This document shows positions 17,077 through 27,920 of a stretch of DNA of 64,000 nucleotides, piece by piece. The stretch comes from Sulfitobacter alexandrii. GTDB lineage: Bacteria > Pseudomonadota > Alphaproteobacteria > Rhodobacterales > Rhodobacteraceae. Location of the stretch: positions 1 to 64,000 of the forward strand of contig NZ_CP018081.1 in the NCBI RefSeq assembly GCF_001886735.1. The letters are read 5' to 3'. Below the pieces are notes generated by a model that did not search any database, was not told the DNA's origin, and saw nothing but the letters and a program-made list of their open reading frames with translations. Position 1 is the stretch's first letter. Each line of letters opens with the position of its first letter. A program made the translations under genes and the position numbers.

Positions 17077-17726
17077 GCCGCCGCACCCGGCAGGGGCAGC
17101 ACATCGGCGTGTTGTAGCGGCGCATCCTTGAGCCAGACCCCCGCGCCCTCGGCCTCGGCCACCAGGGCAAGCCCGGCAGGCAGGCGCAGCCAGCTCTGTG
17201 CGGTCAGTTCCTCGCCCCCGACGCGCAGGCTGCCCGACAGCACCATCATTTCCAGCCCGCGCGGGTTGTCGCGCCGGATCGTGCCGTCCCAGGTCTCGAT
17301 GCCGACCCGTTCGAACCCGTCGTCGAAGAGGACACCCTCAGCCTGTCCGGGCGGCAACGCGATCTGCGCAGTATCGCCAGCGCGGAACTGCCAGAGCCGC
17401 ACGAAGATCTCGCAGCCTTCGGCAGCGGCGGGGCTGTGGCGAGTGCCCGGTGGGTTGCGGAAATAGCTCCCGGCGGGATAGTCGCCGTGCTCGTCCTGGA
17501 AGGTGCCGACCAGCACCAGGATTTCCTCGCCGCCGGTATGGACATGTTCGGGAAAGGCGCTGCCGGGGGCATAGCGTACGATCGAGGTGGCGCGGGCGAC
17601 CTCGGCACCGTCGCGATAAAGCATCTTGCGCTCGACCCCCGCGGCCGGGCTAGGCACCCAATCGAGCCGGCTGCCGTGGACAACCGTCGGGCGCGTGAAA
17701 TTGGTGTTGAGCTGCATGATCTGCAT
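17073..17726 (-). CDS. Cupin-domain protein (ChrR-like)
   Basis: This is a 217-residue protein with one clear cupin barrel. Metal ligands are expected in [19 protein letters not shown] and in PPGTRHSP. The second half ([18 protein letters not shown]) looks like a second, degenerate cupin, as in anti-ECFsigma/ChrR-like proteins. The start [13 protein letters not shown] at 17726 is chosen, because the open frame upstream is the shadow of the molybdoenzyme gene. It overlaps the amine oxidase start. Confidence 0.78.
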   Translation of the reverse strand: MQIMQLNTNFTRPTVVHGSRLDWVPSPAAGVERKMLYRDGAEVARATSIVRYAPGSAFPEHVHTGGEEILVLVGTFQDEHGDYPAGSYFRNPPGTRHSPAAAEGCEIFVRLWQFRAGDTAQIALPPGQAEGVLFDDGFERVGIETWDGTIRRDNPRGLEMMVLSGSLRVGGEELTAQSWLRLPAGLALVAEAEGAGVWLKDAPLQHADVLPLPGAAA

Positions 17727-17800
17727 CCGTGTTTTGGCATGAGAAGGAAGGGCGCACCCGGTCCGGGTGCGCCCGTGGCGTTGCGGCCCTACGACCGGGG

Positions 17801-19984
<2,184 letters not shown>

Positions 19985-19986
19985 GG

Positions 19987-20445
19987 TCAGCCCTCCATGA
20001 TCTCAGCGGCGCGGTGGACCGCCTTGCGGATCCGCGCATAGGTGGCGCAGCGGCAGAGGTTGCCCTCCATCGCCGCGTCGATGTCGGCGTCGGTCGGCTT
20101 CGGCGTCCCGGCCAGAAGCGCCGCGGCCGACAGGATCTGCCCGGACTGGCAATAGCCGCATTGCGGCACCTCGATCTCGACCCAGGCGGCGCGGACCGCC
20201 TTTGCGGCGGCATCGGACGCGCCCTCGATGGTGGTGATCTCCACCCCCTCCAGATCGCCCACCGCGCTCTGGCAGGACCGCGCCGGCACCCCGTCCAGAT
20301 GCACCGTGCAGGCGCCGCAGGACGCCACGCCGCAGCCGAACTTGGTGCCAGTCAGGCCCAGTTCGTCGCGCAGCACCCACAGAAGCGGCGTGTCCGGCGC
20401 GGCAGATACCTCGCGCCGCGCGCCGTTGATCGTCAGCGTGATCAT
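19987..20445 (-). CDS. 2Fe-2S subunit of molybdenum hydroxylase (IorA-like)
   Basis: The protein has 152 residues with two 2Fe-2S centres. The plant-type ferredoxin cluster has C38, C43, C46 ([12 protein letters not shown]) and C58. The C-terminal four-helix cluster has CGYCQSGQ and CRC ([16 protein letters not shown]). ATG at 20445 is preferred over the ATG three bases upstream because AAGGAGG then has better spacing. It would pass electrons from the Tat-exported large subunit and be co-exported with it. Confidence 0.87.
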   Translation of the reverse strand: MITLTINGARREVSAAPDTPLLWVLRDELGLTGTKFGCGVASCGACTVHLDGVPARSCQSAVGDLEGVEITTIEGASDAAAKAVRAAWVEIEVPQCGYCQSGQILSAAALLAGTPKPTDADIDAAMEGNLCRCATYARIRKAVHRAAEIMEG

Positions 20446-20464
20446 CATAACCTCCTTGGTCGGT

Positions 20465-21124
20465 TCAGCCCAGGTTCGGGGCGGTGGCCGTGAAGGCCGC
20501 ATCGGCGGCCAGCTGCGTCCACCAGTCGGACATGCCCGGCACCGCCATCAGCGCGCCGCCATCCTCTGTCATCGTGGCATAGGCGACCAGCGGGCCAAGC
20601 AGATAATCAGCATAGCCCGGAGCATCCCCCGCGAGCCAGAGCGAACCGCCCCGGTTCTCGATCACAAGCCCGGCAAGGCGCACCGCGGCGTCAAGGTTCT
20701 GCCGCCGCGCATCTTCGTTCTTGCCGCCGACCAGATCAGGGAACAGGTGGTAGGCGACAAAGCCAATGATCGCGCCATAGCCGTAGTTGCCGATCAGCGC
20801 GGCCGTCTCGTCGGCCTTGGCGCGGCGCTTGGGATCGGCCGGCCACATCGCCTGATCGGGGTTGCGCGCCTCGAGATAACGGGCGATCGCCTCGGTCTCG
20901 CGCAGGCGCATCCCGTCGATGTCGAGCACCGGCACCTTGCCGAAGGGATGGCGGGCGAGGTGCTCGGGCTGGCGCGTCTCGCCGGCCAGCACGTTCACCG
21001 GAACCTGGTCGTATGCGATGCCCTTGCATGCAGCCGCCCTCCCCGAGCTGAAACGCTGCCTCTCCCTGCGACGTACCGCTGGCCGTGCCGTCTCCTCCGG
21101 AGCCAGCCCGACCAGCCGTCGCAT
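20465..21124 (-). CDS. Glutathione S-transferase, N-terminus apparently replaced
   Basis: From about residue 34 the protein is GST-like: [15 protein letters not shown], then [28 protein letters not shown], and a C-terminal helical domain ([15 protein letters not shown]). The preceding residues are arginine-rich and do not form the usual first strand and helix, so the catalytic Ser/Cys/Tyr position is missing. The upstream 290 bp also contain no gene. I read this as a 5'-truncated GST, probably non-functional, but a short form cannot be excluded. Confidence 0.62.
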   Translation of the reverse strand: MRRLVGLAPEETARPAVRRRERQRFSSGRAAACKGIAYDQVPVNVLAGETRQPEHLARHPFGKVPVLDIDGMRLRETEAIARYLEARNPDQAMWPADPKRRAKADETAALIGNYGYGAIIGFVAYHLFPDLVGGKNEDARRQNLDAAVRLAGLVIENRGGSLWLAGDAPGYADYLLGPLVAYATMTEDGGALMAVPGMSDWWTQLAADAAFTATAPNLG

Positions 21125-21415
21125 GGTCGTGGCAACGCTGCATCTCGGCCATTCGGTAACGGTTGCTGGGGCGGGGCGGGTCGCTTCAATAGTCTCGTTT
21201 TTCCCGTGTCAGCCGGTGTTAGTCCTCGCTTTGCCGGACATGCTGTTCTGCCATCATTGACCGCAAAGGAGTTTCGACGACCGCCGGATCGCTCTGGCCA
21301 AAGCTGGCAGAGGGTCGGTGTTGGACGCGATGTAAAAAATCGCAAACTATTGGGATGCCGAAGAGGGTTGGTCCGAAATCGGGATGATCGTTCAATCATC
21401 GCGGCGAGCGCGATG
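21125..21415. other. No gene recognised
   Basis: About 290 bp between the truncated GST and the intact GST. Open frames here cross-read on both strands but show no family motif, ribosome binding site or hairpin I trust. It may be the scar of the rearrangement that removed the start of the neighbouring GST. Confidence 0.4.
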
Positions 21416-22048
21416 TCAGGCGAAGAGCGCAAGAAGCGGTGCTACGGCCTTCTGCCAGCTGTCACGCGCTTCAAGCCGGCCGATCCAGCCCGCGATTCTG
21501 GGGAATTCGTCCAGCGAAATCCCCGCTTGGTCGCGATACATGAATGTCGTCGCCAGATAGAAGTCGGCAAGGCTGAGTGCGCCTGCAATCCAATCCTTAT
21601 CGTCGAGTCCGGTTTCCAGAACGGCAAGGAACTGATCGGTGGCTTTCCGTTCCGCTTCGACCACAGTAGGATCAGGATCGCCCATGCCGAATTTCTCTTT
21701 GAGGAACAGCTCAAAGGACAACTTCTGCATCGCCGGGCCAAGGTGGATGGCTTGCCACCAGGCCCACTGATCGACGAGGGCCCGCGTCTTGAGGCCATCA
21801 GGATAGAGCCCTGCCTCGGGCCGGATCCCGGCCAGATAGGCACAGATCGCCCGGGACTCCCAGAGCACGAAATTCCCGTCCTCCAAAACAGGCACCTTTG
21901 CATTTGAATTGCGGGCAAGAAATTCCGCCGCGCGGTTGTCCCCGGCACGGATGTCGACCTCGACGATTTCGAGTTCCACGCCCAGTTCGTGCGCCACCGC
22001 CCGTACACGCAGCGCATTCGGTGAGAAGTTCGCGTTGTAAAGCCTCAT
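21416..22048 (-). CDS. Glutathione S-transferase
   Basis: This is a 210-residue two-domain GST. The thioredoxin-like N-domain starts MRLYNANFSPNALRVRAVAHE, with a serine at the catalytic position, and contains NAKVPVLEDGNFVLWESRAICAYLA, which binds glutathione. The C-domain is helical (SLADFYLATTFMYRDQAG). ATG at 22048 fits the family N-terminus better than the ATG at 22063. It is the last gene of the leftward cluster that begins next to hxlR, consistent with conjugation of electrophiles. Confidence 0.86.
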   Translation of the reverse strand: MRLYNANFSPNALRVRAVAHELGVELEIVEVDIRAGDNRAAEFLARNSNAKVPVLEDGNFVLWESRAICAYLAGIRPEAGLYPDGLKTRALVDQWAWWQAIHLGPAMQKLSFELFLKEKFGMGDPDPTVVEAERKATDQFLAVLETGLDDKDWIAGALSLADFYLATTFMYRDQAGISLDEFPRIAGWIGRLEARDSWQKAVAPLLALFA

Positions 22049-22062
22049 GACATTTTCCAGCA

Positions 22063-22965
22063 TTATTGTTCCTGCGGCGCCTGAAGAAGCGCCGCGCGGT
22101 TAGCGGCCAGGAAATCGGCCACCGACTGTCCGGGCTTGCCGGTGAGCGATTCGAGATCGCCGCTGGCCACATCGAGATAGCCCTGCGCGATTGCTTCGTC
22201 GAAGGAGGCAAAGACCCTCGCCATGAACTCCGGCAGTCCATTTGCGATCATCGCCTGCACCAGATCCTCGGCGGGCAGGGCGACATAGGGGATTTCCTTA
22301 CCCGCAATTTCGGACAAGATCGCCGCGACCTCGGCCTGGCTGACCGTCTCCGGCCCGGTGATATCGAGGGTCTCCCTTCCCGTAGCTTTCATTAGCGCCG
22401 CGGCTGCGGCACGGGCGCAATCCGCGCGTGTCACATATCCGGTCTTGCCATCTGCTGCGGCAGAGAAATGCGTGCCCATGGCGACGCTCTGCTGGCCGCC
22501 CATCAACAGAAAGTCGGTGTACATATTGTTGCGTAGGATCGTATGATCCGCCCCACTTTCCGTGATCAGCTTCTCGGTCCCTTCGTGGTCTTGAGCGAAT
22601 CCGATCGGACTTTCCGCGACCGGGCCTGCGAAGGAGGTATAGACGATGTGGTCGATACCTACCATCTTGGCCGCAGCAATCGCATTGGAATGAGCTGCGA
22701 GCCGCTTGCCCGGCTCCAGATCGTCGGTGGAGATGATGAGGAGACGCTTGCCGCCCGCGAAGGCTGCTTCAAGAGAAGCCGGGTCGTTGAAATCGCCCTC
22801 GCGCGCCTCGACTCTTTTTCCCGCCAGATCGGCAAGCTTGTCGGGAGTGCGCGAGATCGCGATGACCGGCCCGGCACCTGCCTGAACCAGCAGGTCGACC
22901 ACCTGCCGGCCAAGTTGTCCGGACGCGCCGGTCACGATGAAGGGGCCGTTCTGGATGTTGGACAT
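22063..22965 (-). CDS. NmrA-like NAD(P)H-binding reductase (YtfG/QOR2-type)
   Basis: This is a 300-residue atypical SDR. GPFIVTGASGQLGRQVVDLL is the nucleotide-binding glycine motif, and the pattern FAGGKRLLIISTDDL with NAIAAAKMVGIDHIVYTSF is typical of NmrA/quinone oxidoreductase 2 proteins. ATG at 22965 (MSNIQNG) follows AAGAGAGATACC. The probable reaction is NADPH-dependent quinone or aldehyde reduction. HxlR regulators such as QorR often control such genes, which fits the neighbouring HxlR. Confidence 0.82.
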   Translation of the reverse strand: MSNIQNGPFIVTGASGQLGRQVVDLLVQAGAGPVIAISRTPDKLADLAGKRVEAREGDFNDPASLEAAFAGGKRLLIISTDDLEPGKRLAAHSNAIAAAKMVGIDHIVYTSFAGPVAESPIGFAQDHEGTEKLITESGADHTILRNNMYTDFLLMGGQQSVAMGTHFSAAADGKTGYVTRADCARAAAAALMKATGRETLDITGPETVSQAEVAAILSEIAGKEIPYVALPAEDLVQAMIANGLPEFMARVFASFDEAIAQGYLDVASGDLESLTGKPGQSVADFLAANRAALLQAPQEQ

Positions 22966-23007
22966 GGTATCTCTCTTATCTTGATGTTTCTGCAAGCGCG
23001 CTTGCGA

Positions 23008-23505
23008 TCAATCGTGGATTTGGGTGGGGGCGGGATTCGCCAGCTTGCCGCGCGCGAAACCCCAGCTTGTGGTCAGGATTTTGATCATCACATCGACCTC
23101 TGCCTCATCGCGTGGAGCAAAGGCCATGATCGCATTGGCCGGGATGTATCCGGCCGAGGCCATCGGGTGCTGTTCGCCCCATCCCTTCGCGATGAGTTCC
23201 TCAACCGCCGCCAGCGGCAGCATCATGTGCGACGACCCGTCATAGGCGGGATGCACATGCGCAAATTCGCGTCCGATCATGAAGGCTTCGCGCGGGCCGC
23301 AGGCATGCGGCCGCGGCAGGACTAATGCTTCGGCGCCGGGGACCGAAATACCCGATCGGCAACGCTCGACGAAGGGCAGGGCGAAGGCCTTCTGCTTGAA
23401 CAATGCGTGAATCTCGGCCGAGGAGTTCTGCGACACTTGCTCATGCGGGGCGCACTCGGTGGTTTCGGGGCGCGGACCCTGCCGCAAGGGAAGTTCGAAG
23501 CACAT
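23008..23505 (-). CDS. DUF5519 (luciferase-family) protein
   Basis: This is a 165-residue protein with the pattern REFAHVHPAYDGSSHMMLP, then ELIAKGWGEQHPMASAG and the ending PRDEAEVDVMIKIL. It matches the conserved small-protein family often labelled luciferase-like or DUF5519. Biochemical function is not known to me. The start at 23505 (MCFELPLRQGP) follows AGGACC. It sits 8 bp after the dioxygenase-like gene and is probably co-transcribed. Confidence 0.7.
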   Translation of the reverse strand: MCFELPLRQGPRPETTECAPHEQVSQNSSAEIHALFKQKAFALPFVERCRSGISVPGAEALVLPRPHACGPREAFMIGREFAHVHPAYDGSSHMMLPLAAVEELIAKGWGEQHPMASAGYIPANAIMAFAPRDEAEVDVMIKILTTSWGFARGKLANPAPTQIHD

Positions 23506-23513
23506 ATCTGGTC

Positions 23514-24332
23514 CTATCCAAATCTGAACGCGCTTTCGACCGCGCCCAATACGTGATCCTCGAGGGTCTTTTCCCCCCGATCCGCAAGCGCGGCGCCGGC
23601 CACGACGTGCAATGGAATTAGATGTTCCTCGCGCGGATTGGCGTCGCGTGCGCCGGGTGCCCGATCCCAAGCAGCCAGCATGGCGCGGCGCGCCCCGGGG
23701 TCTTCATGGGTCACCGCACCCGTGAGCCATCGGTCAAAGTCGCCGCCGTTCACCGGGCCATCGGGTCCGCCCCTCATCGCCCGCATCATCTTGCCCATGT
23801 TGTGATAGGTGTTGCCGGACCCGATGATCAGAACACCTTCGTCTCGCAAGGGCGCCAACGCGCGACCAGCAGCAAGATGCGCCTCAGCGTCGAGATCGTC
23901 GCGCAGGCTCAGTTGGACGGTAGGTATGTCGGCCTCAGGCAAAGCCACCTTTAGCGGAACAAACACCCCATGATCGAAGCCACGCGTAGCGTCGGCCCGG
24001 GTTTCAAAACCCGCGCCGTTCTTCAATAGCTCGCTTGCACGGGCCGCCAGCGTAGGATCGCCTGGCGCGGGCCAGGTCAGCTGATAAGTATGGGGGGGAA
24101 ACCCCTGATAGTCGAACAGCAGCGGCGGCGCGGAGTTGGTCTGCACGGTAAACACCCGTTCCTCCCAATGGCCTGAGATCACGAGAAGCGCCTTGGGCTT
24201 TGCCGGCAGGCTCGCAGGCAAAGCCTCAAGGAATCTGCGGTGCCTGTCCCAGGTGTCAGGCGGGTTCCAGTCCATGAAGAAGCAAGGGCCGCCTCCATGG
24301 GGAACAAACACTGTCGGCTGCCTTTCGGTCAT
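23514..24332 (-). CDS. Class III extradiol dioxygenase-like protein (LigB/DODA, YgiD family)
   Basis: This is a 272-residue LigB-fold protein. Metal-ligand positions are in VFVPHGGGP, ISGHWEE and RGFDHGVFVPLKVA, and the segment IIGSGNTYHNMGKM is conserved in YgiD/DODA proteins. It would open catechol-type rings with a non-heme metal. The start MTERQPTVFVPHG at 24332 is chosen over an upstream in-frame ATG. It is clustered with quinone-reductase-like and GST genes, which suggests aromatic detoxification rather than growth on aromatics. Confidence 0.84.
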   Translation of the reverse strand: MTERQPTVFVPHGGGPCFFMDWNPPDTWDRHRRFLEALPASLPAKPKALLVISGHWEERVFTVQTNSAPPLLFDYQGFPPHTYQLTWPAPGDPTLAARASELLKNGAGFETRADATRGFDHGVFVPLKVALPEADIPTVQLSLRDDLDAEAHLAAGRALAPLRDEGVLIIGSGNTYHNMGKMMRAMRGGPDGPVNGGDFDRWLTGAVTHEDPGARRAMLAAWDRAPGARDANPREEHLIPLHVVAGAALADRGEKTLEDHVLGAVESAFRFG

Positions 24333-24398
24333 TCTGTCGTCCTTTTGAACCCCAAGCCCGAGGGTGGATGGCCAGCGCCGTGGCAACTCCGCATCGGA

Positions 24399-24806
24399 TT
24401 AATTCGTCTCTGTCGGAAACGTCGGCGCATATGCCGACTTTACCGCACGCACGCGATTGGCTGTCATCCACGAGGCGATCAGGAGCACCCAGGTCGCAAG
24501 AGCCGGTGGCCAGCCTGGATCGCCCGCGCCGACATGCGCCCCGAACGCCAACACCAGATGCCAGAACATCGCCGCGTAAGCCCAGTCCGCCAGCATCGCC
24601 GAAGGGCGCCAGAGAATCACCACCGCGCCGACAATCTTCAAAATCGCGAGCGGCCAGATGATGTATGTGGGATAGCCCAACACCTCGCGATACATGCCCG
24701 CGACCATATCGTGGGATGAGATGTAGAAAGTCGCCGCACCCAGATAGACCAGCGCCACAAGGCCGGTCGCGATCCAGTAGACATACTTTGCCACGTTGTC
24801 ACTCAT
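24399..24806 (-). CDS. DoxX-like membrane protein
   Basis: This is a 135-residue protein with four hydrophobic segments (YWIATGLVALVYLGAATFY, YIIWPLAILKIVGAVVIL, AYAAMFWHLVLAFGAH and ATWVLLIASWMTANR), which is the DoxX fold. The start MSDNVAKYVYW at 24806 follows CAGGGAG. It is the first gene of the leftward cluster and is divergent from hxlR. DoxX-like proteins are commonly linked to quinone or thiol stress, but the exact role is unknown. Confidence 0.75.
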   Translation of the reverse strand: MSDNVAKYVYWIATGLVALVYLGAATFYISSHDMVAGMYREVLGYPTYIIWPLAILKIVGAVVILWRPSAMLADWAYAAMFWHLVLAFGAHVGAGDPGWPPALATWVLLIASWMTANRVRAVKSAYAPTFPTETN

Positions 24807-24901
24807 CACCGCACTCCCTGTTTGCAAGGGCTTGTTCAGCCGCAGTTTCCGCTCTAAGTACCTTTAGGTGTCTTGCATTGTTCGTGAAAGTAGGCACTTA
24901 A

Positions 24902-24920
24902 AAGTAACTAGATTACTTTA
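24902..24920. promoter_or_regulatory. HxlR operator candidate
   Basis: AAAGTAA-CTAGA-TTACTTT is an inverted repeat with perfect 7-bp arms, 19 bp before the hxlR start and within the intergenic region shared with the doxX cluster. Related pieces (AAAGTAGG at 24888-24895, AAGTACCTTT at 24856-24865) lie upstream, so several dimers might bind. This is the expected kind of site for HxlR-family self-control. Confidence 0.55.
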
Positions 24921-24939
24921 ACCGCGAGGATAATCCACG

Positions 24940-25293
24940 ATGAAGAGCGTCCAGCCCCCCTTATGCCCGATGGAGGCGCTTCTGCGTGTCATTACAGGCC
25001 CTTGGACGATCTATATACTCTGGGTTCTGTCCGAGCAGGGACCGCAGCGTTTCGGCGCGCTCAAGCGTTTGGTGCCCGGAATTTCCACTCGCGTTCTGAC
25101 CGAGAGGCTGAGAATGCTGGAACATGCTGGCGTTGTTTGGCGCGAGCAGGCCATGACCATCCCACCCGCTGTCACATACGGACTGACTGAGCGCGGCGCG
25201 GAACTGCGCGGCGTGCTGGACAAGCTTGGCTCGATCGCACGCCGCTGGGAGGCCGAGGGTGCCTTTGTCGGGACCGCAAGCGCGGCAGAATGA
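24940..25293 (+). CDS. HxlR-family transcriptional regulator
   Basis: This is a 117-residue winged-helix protein. The opening CPMEALLRVITGPWTIYILWVL and the recognition region RFGALKRLVPGISTRVLTERLRMLEHAGVVWRE are diagnostic for HxlR/YodB/QorR proteins. An N-terminal cysteine (in PPLCPMEA) is present at the position used as a thiol sensor in YodB-type members. It is divergent from the DoxX-dioxygenase-reductase-GST cluster, its probable target. Confidence 0.87.
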   Translation: MKSVQPPLCPMEALLRVITGPWTIYILWVLSEQGPQRFGALKRLVPGISTRVLTERLRMLEHAGVVWREQAMTIPPAVTYGLTERGAELRGVLDKLGSIARRWEAEGAFVGTASAAE

Positions 25294-25461
25294 CGGTACC
25301 CCTCCTGTTCGCGGGATAATCCCGCGCCCGAGAACAACTCAGGCAGAATCAGACCCGAAGCTCATGACGAATTGAAAACGGCGCTAGAAAAAGCCGCCAA
25401 GCGGCGCTTGGTGGGGTAGATCCGCACAGCTTTACGCTTTGCTGCTAAATCAACTTCTATC

Positions 25462-25487
25462 TACTATACTCACTAGACGGTACAGTA
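25462..25487. promoter_or_regulatory. TetR operator candidate upstream of the first tetR
   Basis: TACTATAC and GTACAGTA face each other across 10 bp, with 7 of 8 bases complementary, about 45 bp before the tetR start. The spacing suits a TetR dimer. The centre (CACTAGACG) may overlap the promoter. The rest of the 237 bp after hxlR shows no gene. Confidence 0.42.
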
Positions 25488-25530
25488 AAGCTTGTAACCG
25501 CCTAGTCCTGCCTGGGATAGAGAGAACGAG

Positions 25531-26139
25531 ATGCGCGAGAGAAAGTTGGCCGACGTCATGGTTGGTGCGCGCGAGGTCTTCTTCCGATGCGGTTATGAAG
25601 GAGCCACGGTCGATGCGATTGCCGCCGAGGGAAAAGTGTCGAAGGCAACCATGTATTCGTATTACCCGACCAAGGAGCAACTGTTCCTGAGCGTGGTTGA
25701 ATCCGAGTGCGGTCGGCTTGCGGACGAAATCCTCCGGCCCTTGACCGCGTCTTTGGAGCCGCGCGCCCGGTTGGAAGAACTCGCCCTGCGCATGGTCGAC
25801 CTCATCTTGGACGACACCTACATCCGTCTCCTGCGAACGTGCATCGGCGCCTCCGAGGCGCTTCCCGAAGTGGGTGAGGTGTATTTTCGCGCAGGCCCGA
25901 AACCGGCCCGCGAACTCGTCGGGCGGGTTCTGGAGCGCCTTACGCGCGAAGGCGCGCTCGATGTCGATGACGCCCGGCGCGCGTCCGATCACTTCATACA
26001 CCTTTGCGTTTCGGGGCTACTTATGCCGCGCCTTCTCGCAGTGAAACGACCAGTCCACCGCGAGAAACATGCGCGCGAAGCGGTCGCTGCATTCCTGCGA
26101 CTTTACGGTAGCGGCCACAGAGACAAATTTTCAGATTGA
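25531..26139 (+). CDS. TetR/AcrR-family regulator
   Basis: This is a 202-residue repressor. The HTH is GATVDAIAAEGKVSKATMYSYYPTKEQLF, the classic TetR N-terminal domain. The C-domain (LILDDTYIRLLRTCIGASEALPEVGEVYFRAGP) resembles AefR-like members. ATG 25531 is preceded by GATAGAGAGAACGAG. It lies upstream of another tetR and the RND pump and could regulate either. It is also a possible, unproven candidate for regulating other genes in the window. Confidence 0.86.
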   Translation: MRERKLADVMVGAREVFFRCGYEGATVDAIAAEGKVSKATMYSYYPTKEQLFLSVVESECGRLADEILRPLTASLEPRARLEELALRMVDLILDDTYIRLLRTCIGASEALPEVGEVYFRAGPKPARELVGRVLERLTREGALDVDDARRASDHFIHLCVSGLLMPRLLAVKRPVHREKHAREAVAAFLRLYGSGHRDKFSD

Positions 26140-26187
26140 GCTCGCTTGCCAAATACGGGGCAGCGCATTAGTTCGCCCAATGACTTA

Positions 26188-26201
26188 ACCGACCGGACGG
26201 T
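26188..26201. promoter_or_regulatory. TetR operator candidate (ACCGACC-GGACGGT)
   Basis: This is an inverted repeat with 6 of 7 paired bases directly before the tetR GTG at 26207. A near-identical 14-mer occurs at 6022-6035 beside the degenerate tetR paralogue. Conservation at both loci supports a real operator. Confidence 0.58.
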
Positions 26202-26206
26202 ACAGG

Positions 26207-26758
26207 GTGACTGCACAAGTGGAAAAGCAACCGAAGAACGCCTCGCCAAAGATTCTCGGCGCTGCGCGGGCGATTGCGCTGCGAGAAGGCGCGGGAAAGA
26301 TCACGATCGACGCCGTCGCTCGGGAATCCGGCCTCAGCAAGGGTGGGGTGTTGTACAACTTCCCCACCAAGAAAGCGCTTCTGGCCGGGCTGCTCGACGA
26401 AATGCTCGCGGAGCACCGCGAACGTCTGGCGTCGGTCCCGGAAGGGCACAGTTCCCGCACCCTGCGCGGTCATCTCGAGACAGTTCTGCAAGCCAGAAGC
26501 ACCGATGATGACCTTTCGATGGCTATTCTCGCGGTTTCGGCGTCGGATCCGAATCTTCTGGACCCGCTGAGAAGAGAGCTGTCCCGTGATGTCGAGCGCA
26601 TCCGTTCGGACGCGCAGGACGACACTGCGGCGATGGTTCTCTTTTTGGCGATCCAGGGTCTTCGTTTCCAGAGGCTCCTTCGCCTCGCGGATGGTGATGC
26701 CGATCAGCAAGACGCCGCCATCGACAGATTGTGGGACATGATAAATGAGCTTGAATAG
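26207..26758 (+). CDS. TetR-family regulator of the RND pump
   Basis: This is a 183-residue protein with GTG start. The HTH is ITIDAVARESGLSKGGVLYNFPTKKALL, and the C-terminal ligand domain includes DDLSMAILAVSASDPNLLDPL. It overlaps the adaptor gene by 14 bases, so repressor and pump are one transcription unit. The operator-like palindrome just upstream suggests autoregulation. The degenerate copy at 5595-6003 is its closest relative in the window. Confidence 0.87.
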   Translation: MTAQVEKQPKNASPKILGAARAIALREGAGKITIDAVARESGLSKGGVLYNFPTKKALLAGLLDEMLAEHRERLASVPEGHSSRTLRGHLETVLQARSTDDDLSMAILAVSASDPNLLDPLRRELSRDVERIRSDAQDDTAAMVLFLAIQGLRFQRLLRLADGDADQQDAAIDRLWDMINELE

Positions 26759-27893
26759 AACCAGATACTTCCTAGGAGGTGCCGCTGGATTGGTCGCCCT
26801 CCTTCTCGCCATTGTCCTTCTTGTGCAATTCAACCCGGACATCGCATCCAAGGTCTTCGCGCAGACTACGGATGAGGTTTCCGGTGCCGATGCGCAAGGA
26901 AGCGCCGAGCAAGATATGGCCCAGCCGGTCACGGTCGAAGTATCGCGTGCCGAGCTTCGCGATAGCGATAGAGCGCGCAGCCTGGCAGGCCGCGTGGAGC
27001 CCGCCCGGACCGTGGATATCGCCTTTCAGGTTTCGGGTCAGCTTTCCGACCTCACGGTAGATGCCGGGACTCGGGTTGAGAAAGGCGATTTAATTGCCGC
27101 GCTCGACCCAGTCGATTTCGAATTGGCCGTGGATCGGGCGCAGGCCTCTTTCGACCTCGCAAAATCCGAATACGATCGTGCGTTGAGTCTGACCGAGAAA
27201 GGGGTGGCGACCGACGCCCGACTTGAAACGAACCGCGCGCAGCTTGCTCAGGCAGAAGTCGCCCTGCGTGAAGCGGAGCGACGCTTGGCTCAAGCCACGA
27301 TCACCGCGCCCTTCGACGCCATTGTCGCGCGCATCTTTCTGGAGGAGTTTTCGAACGTCACCCCTGCGGCTCCGATTGCCAGGTTGCAGGACATCAGTGA
27401 AATGCGGGTGCGGATTTCGCTGCCCGAGGAACTCGCTGCGATGGCACGGGCCCAGCCCGATGCATTCAGGGTAACCGCCTCTTTCCCCGCCGTGCCGGGG
27501 TATGACGCAACTCTGTATCTGCGGACATTCGTGACCGATGCAGACCCCACAGCCCAAACCTATGACGTAGAGTTTGCAATCGAGGGCGCCATCGACCCGA
27601 GATTGCTGCCCGGAATGACGGCGAATGTGCGCGTAGCCGCCGCCGCGGAGGGTGCGCAATCGCGGTTGGTAGTCGTCCCGGTCTCGGCGATCGACACGAC
27701 GAGCCGGAGCGAGCCGTCCATCTGGCTGTATGACGAGGGGACCGGCCGGGTGTCCCGTAAGACGATCCGCCTGGGGCTGCCGAACGACGACGAAATCGTC
27801 GTGCTTGAGGGGCTCTCCGGAGACGAACTGGTTGTGTCCGGCGGGTGGTGGCGCCTGAAGGAAAACGAAACAGTCGCGGTTCGCGGCCTCTGA
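26745..27893 (+). CDS. RND efflux periplasmic adaptor subunit
   Basis: This is a 382-residue membrane fusion protein. It has an N-terminal hydrophobic signal/anchor (LGGAAGLVALLLAIVLLVQF), the lipoyl entry GRVEPARTVDIAFQVSGQLSDL with the return TITAPFDAIVARIFLEEFSNV, a short alpha-hairpin (about 130-185), then the beta-barrel and membrane-proximal domains ending VVSGGWWRLKENETVAV. It is the partner of the RND permease 27 bp downstream. An outer-membrane channel gene is not present. Confidence 0.88.
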   Translation: MSLNRTRYFLGGAAGLVALLLAIVLLVQFNPDIASKVFAQTTDEVSGADAQGSAEQDMAQPVTVEVSRAELRDSDRARSLAGRVEPARTVDIAFQVSGQLSDLTVDAGTRVEKGDLIAALDPVDFELAVDRAQASFDLAKSEYDRALSLTEKGVATDARLETNRAQLAQAEVALREAERRLAQATITAPFDAIVARIFLEEFSNVTPAAPIARLQDISEMRVRISLPEELAAMARAQPDAFRVTASFPAVPGYDATLYLRTFVTDADPTAQTYDVEFAIEGAIDPRLLPGMTANVRVAAAAEGAQSRLVVVPVSAIDTTSRSEPSIWLYDEGTGRVSRKTIRLGLPNDDEIVVLEGLSGDELVVSGGWWRLKENETVAVRGL

Positions 27894-27920
27894 ACGATCC
27901 TGGACCGGAAAACCGAAACC

